Assembly: GCA_028714695.1 (NCBI GenBank)
Contig: JAQTLX010000015.1
Location: 33,250-97,249 of the forward strand
DNA from: Ignavibacteria bacterium
GTDB taxonomy: Bacteria > Bacteroidota > Ignavibacteria > Tepidaquicellales > Tepidaquicellaceae
Length of the DNA: 64,000 nt
Reading direction: 5' to 3'
The notes below the pieces were generated by a model. It searched no databases. It was not told the DNA's origin and worked only from the letters and a program-made list of their open reading frames with translations. Positions within the stretch are counted from its first letter, which is position 1, and the number at the start of each line of letters is the position of its first letter. Positions 18,231 through 27,623 of this stretch are shown here, piece by piece. Position numbers and translations under genes: made by a program.

Positions 18231-20087
18231 TTATTGGTTTTTGTAAAATTTCTTTACTAAAAACAATTCTGCAAGCACCAGCAGTAAAACAGCAGCCACA
18301 GCATATTTCCAGAACGATTTCCCCCTTCTGTTTTCTTCCACTATAGATTGAAGATTTTTCATATCACTCCTGCCGACAATCTCAAATTTCTTTAAACCGC
18401 TTTTTGCCAAATATTCTTTCAAGCCTTTATTATCTATCCTGTCGAGATTGCTCTCCAGAGTGTCGTGATTATTCAGAATAGAATGATTTTCTTCTGCCAA
18501 GTATCCGTACGAAAGAAATCCGGCGGCTCTTAATATTAAAGGCGCAAAGAATTCATTCTTTGGGAAATCTGACATCGACAAATCCGCGGATACAGATGAT
18601 GCAATTATAACCCCGGAATAACTCCTGTCTTCAAGGATGAACGGAAGCAGATTATTCATCGTTATCAGAGGATATGAATTCTGCGAATATACTATTCCGT
18701 AATGTGAATTTACAGTTACCGGCGATATCAAGTTCCTGCTTTCATCTGCTTGCTTGCTGCTGAAAAGCCCTTCGAATAAAGGTTCTCCAGTTTTCACGTC
18801 AGAGAAAGAAATTCTCTTGCCTGAAATAATTCTATCGGCATAATTAAAGGAAGCAAGTTTGTTCAGATAACTAAAATTCGAATTCTCACCGGGAAACACG
18901 AATAATCCCTTTCCGGCACTTAAATGTTTCTTCATCATATCAAGTTCCGGTTCGGATGCAATATTATAGCCGTTTAATATTAATACATCGTACCCGTCCG
19001 CATCATTAATACTATATATTTCGGAATAATCATATATACTGTTTGATGATGAAGTATTTTTATTCCCTGCATCGAAAACTGCCCTGAGATACTTGGACGA
19101 TATATTCCCTCCCGACAATATGCCTATCCTGATTTTTTCGGGAATGAATAAATTGAAACTGAATCTATTATCCTCCCTAATGTTGTCATCGCTTGACGCG
19201 ATATTACTCAGTTCAACGTACCCTCCCGTGTTACCGCTTTTCGATGCCGAATAAGATAATGCTATTTCCTTTCTCTCCTCCGGATTCAAATCGAAATATT
19301 TCTCTTCTACTTTGTTGTTTTCGGTATAAAGAGAAATCCTTGCTCCTGAAATAAAGTTTGAGCCGTAATTCTTAACAACAGCCCTCAAATCTATTGTTCC
19401 GGATGGTCCCGGTATCTTTGTTTCGATTAAAACGTTATTTACCGATACATTTCCCGGTTTTGCCCCGGAGACATCTATAAAATAGAAATTAATATCAGAT
19501 AAATTACCGGCATCTGTAATTTGATTTTCAAAATTATACTTCTGTAAATCCGAGATAATAAAAACTTCAGTGTTTTTTCCCGCCGTTTTATATTCTGAAA
19601 TAATATTCAATATTGAATTTAATCCGGGTCTTATTTTCTTTGGCATAATATCACTCGTATCTCCTGTATTAACTTTCGGGTAAAAATACTTCAACTCATC
19701 GGATGACGAGAAATATTTTTCTATTTCGTCTCTTTCTGCAAGCGCTGTTGAAATTAATTTGGATGAATCCTGCATGACATTCATGCTGAAAGAACTATCC
19801 GTAAAAATAATACCTGTTTTCCGCATATCCGAACCCGTAGAAGCATAATTTCTTATAAACGGATCCGCAAACGCAAGAACAAGAAACACTATTATTAGTA
19901 TCCTTACAAGCATAAGCAGAAATTGCTTAACCCGAATCCGCCTGAATTTCGATTTTTGTATCTCTTTTAACAGCATAAGCGAACTGAACTCTATCCGCTG
20001 AACTTTCTGAAGGTTCATTAAATGGAGCAGTATCGGAATCGCTGTAGCAGCTAAAGCGAATAATATGTAAGGATTAAAATATGACAA
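18231..20087 (-). CDS. BatA-domain protein with von Willebrand-like region
   Basis: A 618-residue membrane protein. The N terminus FNPYILFALAATAIPILLHLMN with a following basic stretch and a second helix is the BatA/aerotolerance N-terminal domain (PF07584). A VWA-like segment follows (TGIIFTDSSFSMNVMQDSS, a variant MIDAS, DxSxS), then a glutamine-amidotransferase-like beta region (YDVLILNGYN), and a C-terminal anchor (about 593-610). Homologues sit with MoxR ATPases in Bacteroidetes bat operons; no MoxR gene is nearby here. It is divergent from the thiamine pyrophosphokinase gene. Confidence 0.8.
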   Translation of the reverse strand: MSYFNPYILFALAATAIPILLHLMNLQKVQRIEFSSLMLLKEIQKSKFRRIRVKQFLLMLVRILIIVFLVLAFADPFIRNYASTGSDMRKTGIIFTDSSFSMNVMQDSSKLISTALAERDEIEKYFSSSDELKYFYPKVNTGDTSDIMPKKIRPGLNSILNIISEYKTAGKNTEVFIISDLQKYNFENQITDAGNLSDINFYFIDVSGAKPGNVSVNNVLIETKIPGPSGTIDLRAVVKNYGSNFISGARISLYTENNKVEEKYFDLNPEERKEIALSYSASKSGNTGGYVELSNIASSDDNIREDNRFSFNLFIPEKIRIGILSGGNISSKYLRAVFDAGNKNTSSSNSIYDYSEIYSINDADGYDVLILNGYNIASEPELDMMKKHLSAGKGLFVFPGENSNFSYLNKLASFNYADRIISGKRISFSDVKTGEPLFEGLFSSKQADESRNLISPVTVNSHYGIVYSQNSYPLITMNNLLPFILEDRSYSGVIIASSVSADLSMSDFPKNEFFAPLILRAAGFLSYGYLAEENHSILNNHDTLESNLDRIDNKGLKEYLAKSGLKKFEIVGRSDMKNLQSIVEENRRGKSFWKYAVAAVLLLVLAELFLVKKFYKNQ

Positions 20088-20176
20088 TCAAAATAATGTA
20101 TTCATTGCAAATATTACCGATTTTACACTGTTTTACAACGTTAATTTTAATAACTTTAAAAATACATATTCAAATC

Positions 20177-20812
20177 ATGTTTAGAAATACAATATTGTTT
20201 TTAAACGGAGATATTCCTTCGTTAAGATTAATCAGAAAAATCTGTCCCAAAAATTCTTATATAATTTGTGCGGACGGAGGAGCAAATGCTGTATTAAAAT
20301 ACGGTATTATACCCGACATTATTCTGGGTGACCTTGATTCAATTAATAAAAAAACTTCAGATTTTTATTCCAAAAAAAATGTGGAAATAAGGAAAATCAA
20401 AGAACAGGATACAACGGATTTCGAGAAATCTCTGATGTACATCATCGAGCACGGTCTAAATAACGTAATAATACTTGGAGCACTCAGCAGCAGACCGGAT
20501 CATACAATGAATAATTTCAGCGTTTTGAAAAGATACAGGAAAGTACTTGATATGAAACTGTACAACGAAACGTTCGAAATATATTTTATAAATCATAAAA
20601 CCGAATTCGCTTATAAGAAAAATTGCACGGTTTCGCTTATGGCAATGCCTCTGGCATCAGGTATAAAGACAAAAGGACTCAAGTATCCCCTGAATAACGA
20701 AAGCCTTGAAATGGGCTTGCGCGAAGGAGCGCTTAATGTATCTTCAGCAAAAAAAGTAAGCGTTGAGTATAAGCACGGTGACTTATTGATTTTCAAAAAA
20801 CACTTTTTATAA
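20177..20812 (+). CDS. thiN: thiamine pyrophosphokinase
   Basis: Makes thiamine diphosphate from thiamine and ATP. The product is 211 residues if started at the ATG at 20177 (MFRNTILFLNGDIPSLR). An upstream ATG at 20081 would extend it into the start of the divergent BatA gene with a hydrophobic non-family leader, so I reject it. Motifs: ICADGGANAVLKYGIIPDIILG, GDLDS and DTTDFEKSL, all hallmarks of TPK (PF04263), then the beta-rich thiamine-binding domain. The length fits the family. The stop lies 49 nt before the symporter start. Confidence 0.92.
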   Translation: MFRNTILFLNGDIPSLRLIRKICPKNSYIICADGGANAVLKYGIIPDIILGDLDSINKKTSDFYSKKNVEIRKIKEQDTTDFEKSLMYIIEHGLNNVIILGALSSRPDHTMNNFSVLKRYRKVLDMKLYNETFEIYFINHKTEFAYKKNCTVSLMAMPLASGIKTKGLKYPLNNESLEMGLREGALNVSSAKKVSVEYKHGDLLIFKKHFL

Positions 20813-20861
20813 TAACAAAATTCAGCATTCTGTTTGTAGAGAATGATCTTTCCGGATAACT

Positions 20862-22223
20862 ATGATTAAATTTGCAGTCTCAGACTACATACTAATCGTT
20901 ATTTACTTTATCGCTGCTGTCTTAATAGGCTTCAGAACAGGTAAAAAAGACGATACCGAAGAGAATTACCTCGTAATGGGAAGAAGGCTTACTCTGCCCG
21001 CATTCGTCGCAACTCTTGTTTCTTCTTTCTATGGAGGGATTCTTGGTGTCGGTGAGTTCACATATAGATACGGTATTTCAAGTTGGTTCTTAAATGCCTT
21101 CCCATATTACGTATTCATAGTGATTTTCGCATTGTTCTTTGCCCGAAGAATCAGGAAAACACAATTATTTACGATTCCCGACAAACTCGAAATAACATAC
21201 GGGAAAAAAGTCGGCGTGTTCGGCGCCGCTATGATTTTCCTGCTTGTTACACCGGCTCCATATTTATTCATGCTCGGTCTTATTACTTCCATGATATTCG
21301 GTTTCCCAATGTGGATTTCGATGGTTATATGTTTATTATTTTCCGTCATGTATCTCTATAAAGGAGGATTAAATGCCGACGTCAGAGTAAACGTTTTTGA
21401 ATTTATACTTATGTTCCTCGGTTTTGGAATAATTATTCCTTTCTGTTTCTTAAAATTAGGTGATTTTTCATTTCTACAAAATAACCTTCCGGAGCAGCAC
21501 CTGACATTTTCCGGGGGGCATTCGGCGGCATATATTTTAGTATGGTTCTTTATCGGCGCCTGGGCAATCGTAGATCCGGGGTTTCATCAGAGATGTTATG
21601 CCGCAAAGAATGAAAAGACAGCGCGAAATGGTGTCTTTATATCGTTAATATTCTGGTTTATTTTCGATGCCATGACTACTATTACAGGTTTATTTGCCGT
21701 TGCGTCTTTGAAAGACATAAAAGATCCTGCTATGTCGTATCCCCTGCTGGCTGAATCAATTCTTCCTAAATTTGCAAAAGGATTCTTTTTCATCGGATTA
21801 ATTGCCACTATTATGTCCACTCTTCATTCATATATGTTTATATCCGCGTCGACTCTTGGAAAGGATATAATCAACCGATTGAAAAATTCACGCGACAGCA
21901 GCAATAAATTTTCAAAAATCGGAATTATAACGGCATCAGTTCTCTCATTGGTAATTGCTCTGCTCGTCCCCTCGGTAGTAGAAATCTGGTATATAATAGG
22001 CAGCATAACAATTCCATCTTTGCTTATAGCAGTGGTTTCATCATATTTCCCCGTCCTTAATATCAATAAAACCTGGCTATTAAGTGCAATGATTGTTTCA
22101 TTTTTATTTTCATTTTTTTGGGTAATTTTAAAGGTCAGTTTCATAGAACCTATGTACCCCGGTTTAGTCGGAGGATTAATAGTTTATTCTGTCGGCTTTT
22201 TATACAAACGAATTAATATTTGA
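20862..22223 (+). CDS. sodium:solute symporter family protein
   Basis: A 453-residue permease of the SSS family (PF00474) with about thirteen membrane helices. The N-terminal DYILIVIYFIAAVLIGFRTG and EENYLVMGRRLTLPAFVATL segments and the central FIGAWAIVDPGFHQRCYAAK motif are typical. The substrate cannot be predicted. Its gene follows thiN, but a thiamine role is speculative. Its TGA stop overlaps the TTG start of the patatin gene, so the two are probably translated together. Confidence 0.9.
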   Translation: MIKFAVSDYILIVIYFIAAVLIGFRTGKKDDTEENYLVMGRRLTLPAFVATLVSSFYGGILGVGEFTYRYGISSWFLNAFPYYVFIVIFALFFARRIRKTQLFTIPDKLEITYGKKVGVFGAAMIFLLVTPAPYLFMLGLITSMIFGFPMWISMVICLLFSVMYLYKGGLNADVRVNVFEFILMFLGFGIIIPFCFLKLGDFSFLQNNLPEQHLTFSGGHSAAYILVWFFIGAWAIVDPGFHQRCYAAKNEKTARNGVFISLIFWFIFDAMTTITGLFAVASLKDIKDPAMSYPLLAESILPKFAKGFFFIGLIATIMSTLHSYMFISASTLGKDIINRLKNSRDSSNKFSKIGIITASVLSLVIALLVPSVVEIWYIIGSITIPSLLIAVVSSYFPVLNINKTWLLSAMIVSFLFSFFWVILKVSFIEPMYPGLVGGLIVYSVGFLYKRINI

Positions 22224-25066
22224 GCAGATTTATCAAAATATTGTTTTTATTTGTTATCCTGCCTGTTTACTTACAGGCGCAGGATGATACTGTTATCAGC
22301 AGAATTGATTTGAATTTAAGAAACAACAACAAATTCGATTCAACCCTTTTTAATGTTTTCCCTAAACGATACAACAACAAAAAAATTGCTCTCGTTCTAA
22401 GCGGCGGCGGCGCACGAGGCATAGCGCAAATAGGGGTACTCGATGTTTTCGAGAGATACGACATAAACTTCGATTTGATAGTCGGTACGAGTATAGGCGC
22501 AATTACAGGCAGTCTGTATGCCTCCGGCTATACACCGGAAGATTTGATAAGCATTACAAAATCCATAGACTGGAAAAATAAATTATCACTTACCAATAAA
22601 TATCAGAGAGAATTTTTATTCGTTGACCAGAAAAAAATTCAGGATAAAGGGTTTATATCGCTTTCTCTTGACGGATTTAAACCTGTCCTCCCTACTTCTT
22701 TATCTTCCGGACAGCAGATTGCTGAATTATTCAATCTGTATCTTCTGAATGCAAGGTATAAGCCAAACAATGATTTTCTTTCTTTAAAAATCCCTTTCTG
22801 CGCGGTAGCAACTGACCTTGATAAAGGGGAAAGAGTTGTGCTTAAAGACGGTAATCTGAGCGAATCCATTAAGGCTTCATTTACTTTTCCATTGCTGTAT
22901 TCCCCCACAAAGGTTAAAGGAAGGAACCTTGTAGACGGAGGTTTGACGGCAAATATTCCGGTAGATGTAGCAAAAGGATTCGGCGCCGATCTGGTTATTA
23001 CAGTAAATTCGACAAGCCCTTTGAGAAATTCCGAAGAACTGAAAGATCCGTTTAATACTGCCGATCAGGTACTTTCTATAACACTTGCTCAGTTGAATGC
23101 AGAGCAGTTAAAAAAATCCGATTTTGTCATCACGCCTGAAATTGAAAACACGGCTTCAACTGATTTTGACAATATCGATTATTTAATACTCAAAGGAAAA
23201 GATGCAACGGAATTAAAGATAAAAGACATTATTGGAAAAATTGATACTCTCGAAGCAATGTCATCATCTAATTTCAATAATTTTCTTTTTAACGGCACGG
23301 TTTCTTTCAATTCCGATTTGATTCCGGACTCCTTAAAACAACTGATTGTAAATGAACAATCGAATAACTTTGTAAGATATGTTACAATAGAAAAAAGATT
23401 AAAAGATATTTACAGAACCGGATATTTTAAAAATGTCTGGGCTGAAGTTTTTCTTGAAAATTCCAAAACCAGAATTAACTATCAAACCGAACAATATCAT
23501 AGACTCAATGGTATCCTCATTTCTTTTAATTACGGGGATGATATCAGACTGTATGAATACAAAGTAAAACGTATTGATTCGATAAATACAGGGACTTTTA
23601 CTTTCACTCAGATATCGGATAAGAATAAAGTGAACCCGGAAATCGCGGGAACCATTATGGAATATGTCTCAAAATTCGGAAGCAAAGAAATATCTTTGAC
23701 ATGCAATAACAGGAAATTATTTGAATTACATGAGAATTTACTGGGTGCATTAAGAGATAAGGATTATTCTCTAATAGATATTTCAAAATTCTATTTTAAT
23801 GAAAACACGGGAGTCCTCGAAATTTCATTTACAGACGGTAATGTCCACGGAATCAACATCATCGGTAATAATATCACTAAAAGTTCTTTAATACTCGGCG
23901 AAACATATATTCCCATAACTCATCCGGTAAAGTTAAACGATTTCAAAGAAAGCCTGGGAGGCATTTTCGGTACTAATCTTTTTCAACAGGCAAGCATGTC
24001 TGTAAGGTATATTAACAAGAGACCTGAACTCGATATATACCTTGTAGAAAAAAGTTCAAGAAATTTATACTTTTCGTTCAGAGCCGACGAGGAAAGAAAA
24101 TTGCAAGGTTTTTTATCCCTGAGGAACGAAAACCTATACGGAACCGGGAATGAAATAGGCTTAATTTTGAAAGGCGGATTACGAGACAGAGAATATAAAC
24201 TCGAAGTAAAATCGAACAAATTATTTAATACTCCTCTTACGTACAATCTTTCGGCTTACTACAAGTTACAGGATCATTATAATTATTACGAAGTTCAGGA
24301 TGAAGATGCCTTATCATACAAACGCCGGCAGGCAGGCGAATTCAGGGATGTACGGCTGGGCGCAAGTTTCCTTGTAGGAACTCAGGTCGAGAAATTCGGA
24401 ACTTTGTTTTCGCAAATATCTTATGAAAGCATTAAGAGGAATCAACTTCAGGGCATTATTCCCGAATCAAACGACATAAAACTTTTCAAAATAAAACTTG
24501 GCGGTAAAATCGATACAGAAGATAAATCACCGTTCGCAGATAAAGGCACTGTTGTGAATTATAACTATGAAACTTCCAGAAGCCAGTTATCCGGAGGCGT
24601 AACTTACACAAAATTTTCTTTTGATCTGTCGCACAGTATTCTGCTGGCAAAATCACATGTACTTAAGCCAAAATTTATTTTCGGTTTCGGTGATAAAACA
24701 ACTCCGGAATGCGAACTCTTTGAACTCGGCGGGGAGAATTCATTTTATGGGATGGTTGAGGACCAACTGCGCGGAAGACAAATATTACTTGCATCAATTG
24801 AATATAGATATCAACTCCCTGTGCCGATATTCTTTGACACTTATCTGGCTTTCAGATACGATTTAGGAAGAATTTGGGAAAATTCTCAGGATATAAGATT
24901 CAAAGACCTGAGACACGGTTTAGGATTATCAACTATGTTCGATACACCCGTCGGAAAAGCGAGTTTTTCTTTCGGACGCTCTTTTTATTTCAACAAAGGT
25001 TTCTCCACAGGCAGTATAATATGGGGACAGTATACTTTTTATTTTTCAATCGGATATGATATTTAA
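22220..25066 (+). CDS. patatin-like phospholipase fused to Omp85/BamA-type barrel
   Basis: A 948-residue predicted outer membrane protein. A signal peptide (LFLFVILPVYLQAQ) precedes a patatin domain with oxyanion loop SGGGARGIAQIG, nucleophile elbow GTSIGAI (Ser in GxSxG) and catalytic DGGL (VDGGLTANIP), so the Ser-Asp dyad is intact. POTRA-like segments follow from about residue 370, then a C-terminal bacterial surface antigen barrel ending in aromatic FYFSIGYDI. The order matches PlpD-type (type Vd) patatin-barrel proteins but with a longer middle region. It likely hydrolyses phospholipid acyl chains at the outer membrane or is self-secreted. Start TTG at 22220. Confidence 0.88.
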   Translation: MSRFIKILFLFVILPVYLQAQDDTVISRIDLNLRNNNKFDSTLFNVFPKRYNNKKIALVLSGGGARGIAQIGVLDVFERYDINFDLIVGTSIGAITGSLYASGYTPEDLISITKSIDWKNKLSLTNKYQREFLFVDQKKIQDKGFISLSLDGFKPVLPTSLSSGQQIAELFNLYLLNARYKPNNDFLSLKIPFCAVATDLDKGERVVLKDGNLSESIKASFTFPLLYSPTKVKGRNLVDGGLTANIPVDVAKGFGADLVITVNSTSPLRNSEELKDPFNTADQVLSITLAQLNAEQLKKSDFVITPEIENTASTDFDNIDYLILKGKDATELKIKDIIGKIDTLEAMSSSNFNNFLFNGTVSFNSDLIPDSLKQLIVNEQSNNFVRYVTIEKRLKDIYRTGYFKNVWAEVFLENSKTRINYQTEQYHRLNGILISFNYGDDIRLYEYKVKRIDSINTGTFTFTQISDKNKVNPEIAGTIMEYVSKFGSKEISLTCNNRKLFELHENLLGALRDKDYSLIDISKFYFNENTGVLEISFTDGNVHGINIIGNNITKSSLILGETYIPITHPVKLNDFKESLGGIFGTNLFQQASMSVRYINKRPELDIYLVEKSSRNLYFSFRADEERKLQGFLSLRNENLYGTGNEIGLILKGGLRDREYKLEVKSNKLFNTPLTYNLSAYYKLQDHYNYYEVQDEDALSYKRRQAGEFRDVRLGASFLVGTQVEKFGTLFSQISYESIKRNQLQGIIPESNDIKLFKIKLGGKIDTEDKSPFADKGTVVNYNYETSRSQLSGGVTYTKFSFDLSHSILLAKSHVLKPKFIFGFGDKTTPECELFELGGENSFYGMVEDQLRGRQILLASIEYRYQLPVPIFFDTYLAFRYDLGRIWENSQDIRFKDLRHGLGLSTMFDTPVGKASFSFGRSFYFNKGFSTGSIIWGQYTFYFSIGYDI

Positions 25067-25124
25067 TTTTTTATTTTTTAAACATTTATTCGTTTTTAAC
25101 GTAACATAGTTAAGTAAAACTTGA

Positions 25125-27608
25125 GTGAAATTCTTCAACAAATATAGCGATAAAACACTGAGATTCTTTATCGTTCTTATTACCCTCTATTGCATGATAA
25201 TAGCGGGTATTCCGTTATTCTATTCGCTTTTTACGAATAAACTTACTATTGATGACAGTGTAAAAGTGCAGGTTCAGGATGATTCGATATCCGGTATCGA
25301 AATCAAAAGCGTAATTGAGAAAGGTGCTGCCGATAAAGCAGGCTTGATTGCGGGAGATAGAATCATCGGCATTAACGGTGTTGAAGTTCACAATATTGCC
25401 CAATTTCAGAATCTGTTAAGCAGCCACTCCGGTGACTCGACCGTTACTTATTTTTTCCTGAGAGATGGGACTCTGATGAGAACGGATGTAGAGATTCACA
25501 AATATTTCCATCTGATATTTTACATCTTCATAGCACTCGGTTTTGGATTTCTGATTAATGGATTTTTTGTAGGGATTTCAAAACCCAAAGAACTTACGTC
25601 TCAGATTTTCTTTCTGCTTTCCGCGGTTGCGTCAATTGGATTCCCTATTTATGGAGGCGTATGGTATTATGTCGGGCTCAATGAGTTTTTAATGGATAAT
25701 TATTTCATAGCAAGTATTTTCATTTATCCGCTTTTAATCCATTTTTTTACTGTTTATCCGCTGTTCTATGATTTCAGGAAAAGAAAAATCAAAATTATAA
25801 TAGTATATCTTGCAGCGATGCTAATTAATCTGCCGGCATTCTTTATAACGGTATATATTCAGGCTTCTCAATTACGGCCTGTCGAACTGTTAATCACATA
25901 TTATCCGCTGCTTTATATAACGGCAAGTCTTATCCTTTTCCTTAAATCATATTTTAAAATAAAAGACAAAGAGCAGAAAAAACCGCTCGGTATTCTGCTT
26001 CTTGGCGTGTTTCTCGGATTCATCGGACTAATTTATTACTACGCTGTATTCCCTGCTTTGCTTGCCAAATTCAGTATGAATCAGGTATACAGAATTCCGA
26101 TAGTTCTGGTGCTCGCAATTCCTATAACATTCGGATATTCTATCTATAAATATAAAATCCTGGACACGGAGTTTTTTGTAAAACGCGGAATTATTTTCGG
26201 ACTGGTTACAGCCGTTACAATTGCAGGCTACATGATTCTGATTACTTTTATCGATTCTCTCTTCGATTCGTATAATCTGAAGAACAAACAATTGATAACG
26301 GTTATTATTATCGTTTTGGTAATATTTTCATTTAGTTATCTGACAAAACTGATAAAGGTATTCGTTGATAAGAAATTTTATAAATCCAGATATAATTACA
26401 GAAAATCACTTCTGGATTTCTCGAATGAACTCCCGCTCCTTAACAGCATCGAAGAAGTATGCACAAATCTTTCAGGCATGCTGAAACAGAATATGGGTGT
26501 TGAAAACGTCGAACTGCTTCTTACCGACAGCAGATACGTATTATACAGTTCTCCTGAAAACGATAAACTTAAAAATCTCGTACTCCTTAAACTGATATTC
26601 AGAAACGGATTCGAGCCGCAATATCTGCAGGAACAATATCTCCGCGAAATATCCGTCCCTTCCGAGCAGATTGAAATGATTAAGAAATCTAAATTTGTTA
26701 TCGCGCTTCCCGTCACAGTCAAAAATGAACTTGCGGGAACGCTTCTGATGAGTAATAAACCCGGAAATTCACCTTACTCCGATGAAGATATAGACCTGCT
26801 GAAAACAATATGCTCCAACATTTCTATAGCAATAGAAAATTCAAGGCTGAGAGTCGAAGAATATAAAAAGAATCTTATTGAAGAAGAACTGAAAATTGCG
26901 AAAAATATTCAGGAAGGACTTCTTCCCGTAACTTCTTTCAAGTTCGAACAGTTGGAAATTTCATGTCTTTCCAAACCTGCTAGAATTATCGGAGGTGATT
27001 TTTATGACGTCATAAAACTCGACGATAATAATGTGCTCGTTGTGATTGCAGATGTATCCGGAAAAGGACTGCCCGCTGCTCTGTATATGGCAAAAGTTCA
27101 GGCGCTTATTCGGTTCGCTGCTAAAATATTCAAATCTCCCCGCGATATAATGATAGAGGTCAATAAACAGGTCTATGACAGATTTGAAAAAAAATCATTC
27201 GTAACCGTTTCACTCGGTTTATTCAATTTAAAAAATAAAAAAATTAAATTCATCCGCGCAGGACATAATCCCGCTATTTTTGCGAGAAACGGAAGCATCG
27301 AACTGCTGAATACACGCGGCATCGGACTCGGTCTCGATAAAGACGATTTATTTAAAAATTCTCTAGACGAACACGAATTTGAATACGAAAAAGATAATCT
27401 CCTTTTCTTCTATACGGACGGTCTGAATGAAGCAATGAACAGAAAAAGAGAGGAATTTGGAATGGAAAGGCTCATTAATATCATCAGCCAGCACAAGAAA
27501 ATGAGTTCTGCTGAAATCAGTGATAATATGATGGATGAAGTAAATTCCTTCGTCGAAGATGCTGAACAGCATGACGATATAACTTTAGTCGTGGTAAAAA
27601 CGTATTAG
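25125..27608 (+). CDS. PDZ-membrane-GAF-SpoIIE serine phosphatase (paralogue 1)
   Basis: An 827-residue membrane signalling phosphatase. TM1 (residues 12-34) is followed by an extracytoplasmic PDZ domain (IEIKSVIEKGAADKAGLIAG, about 55-110), then about seven further helices to about 410, a GAF-like domain (about 440-575), a coiled linker (RVEEYKKNLIEEELKIAKNI), and a C-terminal PP2C SpoIIE domain. Metal-binding residues are present: GGDFYDV, IADVSGKGLPAALYMA, GHNP, FYTDGLNEA and the final DDITLVV. Such enzymes dephosphorylate anti-sigma-factor antagonists; none is encoded nearby. Start GTG at 25125. It is the first of a tandem pair, 15 nt before the second. Confidence 0.88.
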   Translation: MKFFNKYSDKTLRFFIVLITLYCMIIAGIPLFYSLFTNKLTIDDSVKVQVQDDSISGIEIKSVIEKGAADKAGLIAGDRIIGINGVEVHNIAQFQNLLSSHSGDSTVTYFFLRDGTLMRTDVEIHKYFHLIFYIFIALGFGFLINGFFVGISKPKELTSQIFFLLSAVASIGFPIYGGVWYYVGLNEFLMDNYFIASIFIYPLLIHFFTVYPLFYDFRKRKIKIIIVYLAAMLINLPAFFITVYIQASQLRPVELLITYYPLLYITASLILFLKSYFKIKDKEQKKPLGILLLGVFLGFIGLIYYYAVFPALLAKFSMNQVYRIPIVLVLAIPITFGYSIYKYKILDTEFFVKRGIIFGLVTAVTIAGYMILITFIDSLFDSYNLKNKQLITVIIIVLVIFSFSYLTKLIKVFVDKKFYKSRYNYRKSLLDFSNELPLLNSIEEVCTNLSGMLKQNMGVENVELLLTDSRYVLYSSPENDKLKNLVLLKLIFRNGFEPQYLQEQYLREISVPSEQIEMIKKSKFVIALPVTVKNELAGTLLMSNKPGNSPYSDEDIDLLKTICSNISIAIENSRLRVEEYKKNLIEEELKIAKNIQEGLLPVTSFKFEQLEISCLSKPARIIGGDFYDVIKLDDNNVLVVIADVSGKGLPAALYMAKVQALIRFAAKIFKSPRDIMIEVNKQVYDRFEKKSFVTVSLGLFNLKNKKIKFIRAGHNPAIFARNGSIELLNTRGIGLGLDKDDLFKNSLDEHEFEYEKDNLLFFYTDGLNEAMNRKREEFGMERLINIISQHKKMSSAEISDNMMDEVNSFVEDAEQHDDITLVVVKTY

Positions 27609-27623
27609 AATTAGGCAGCAGTT

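Noticed and set aside
20081..20176. Upstream ATG for the thiamine pyrophosphokinase
   Set aside because: It overlaps the start of the divergent BatA gene, and the extra residues are hydrophobic and not part of the family.
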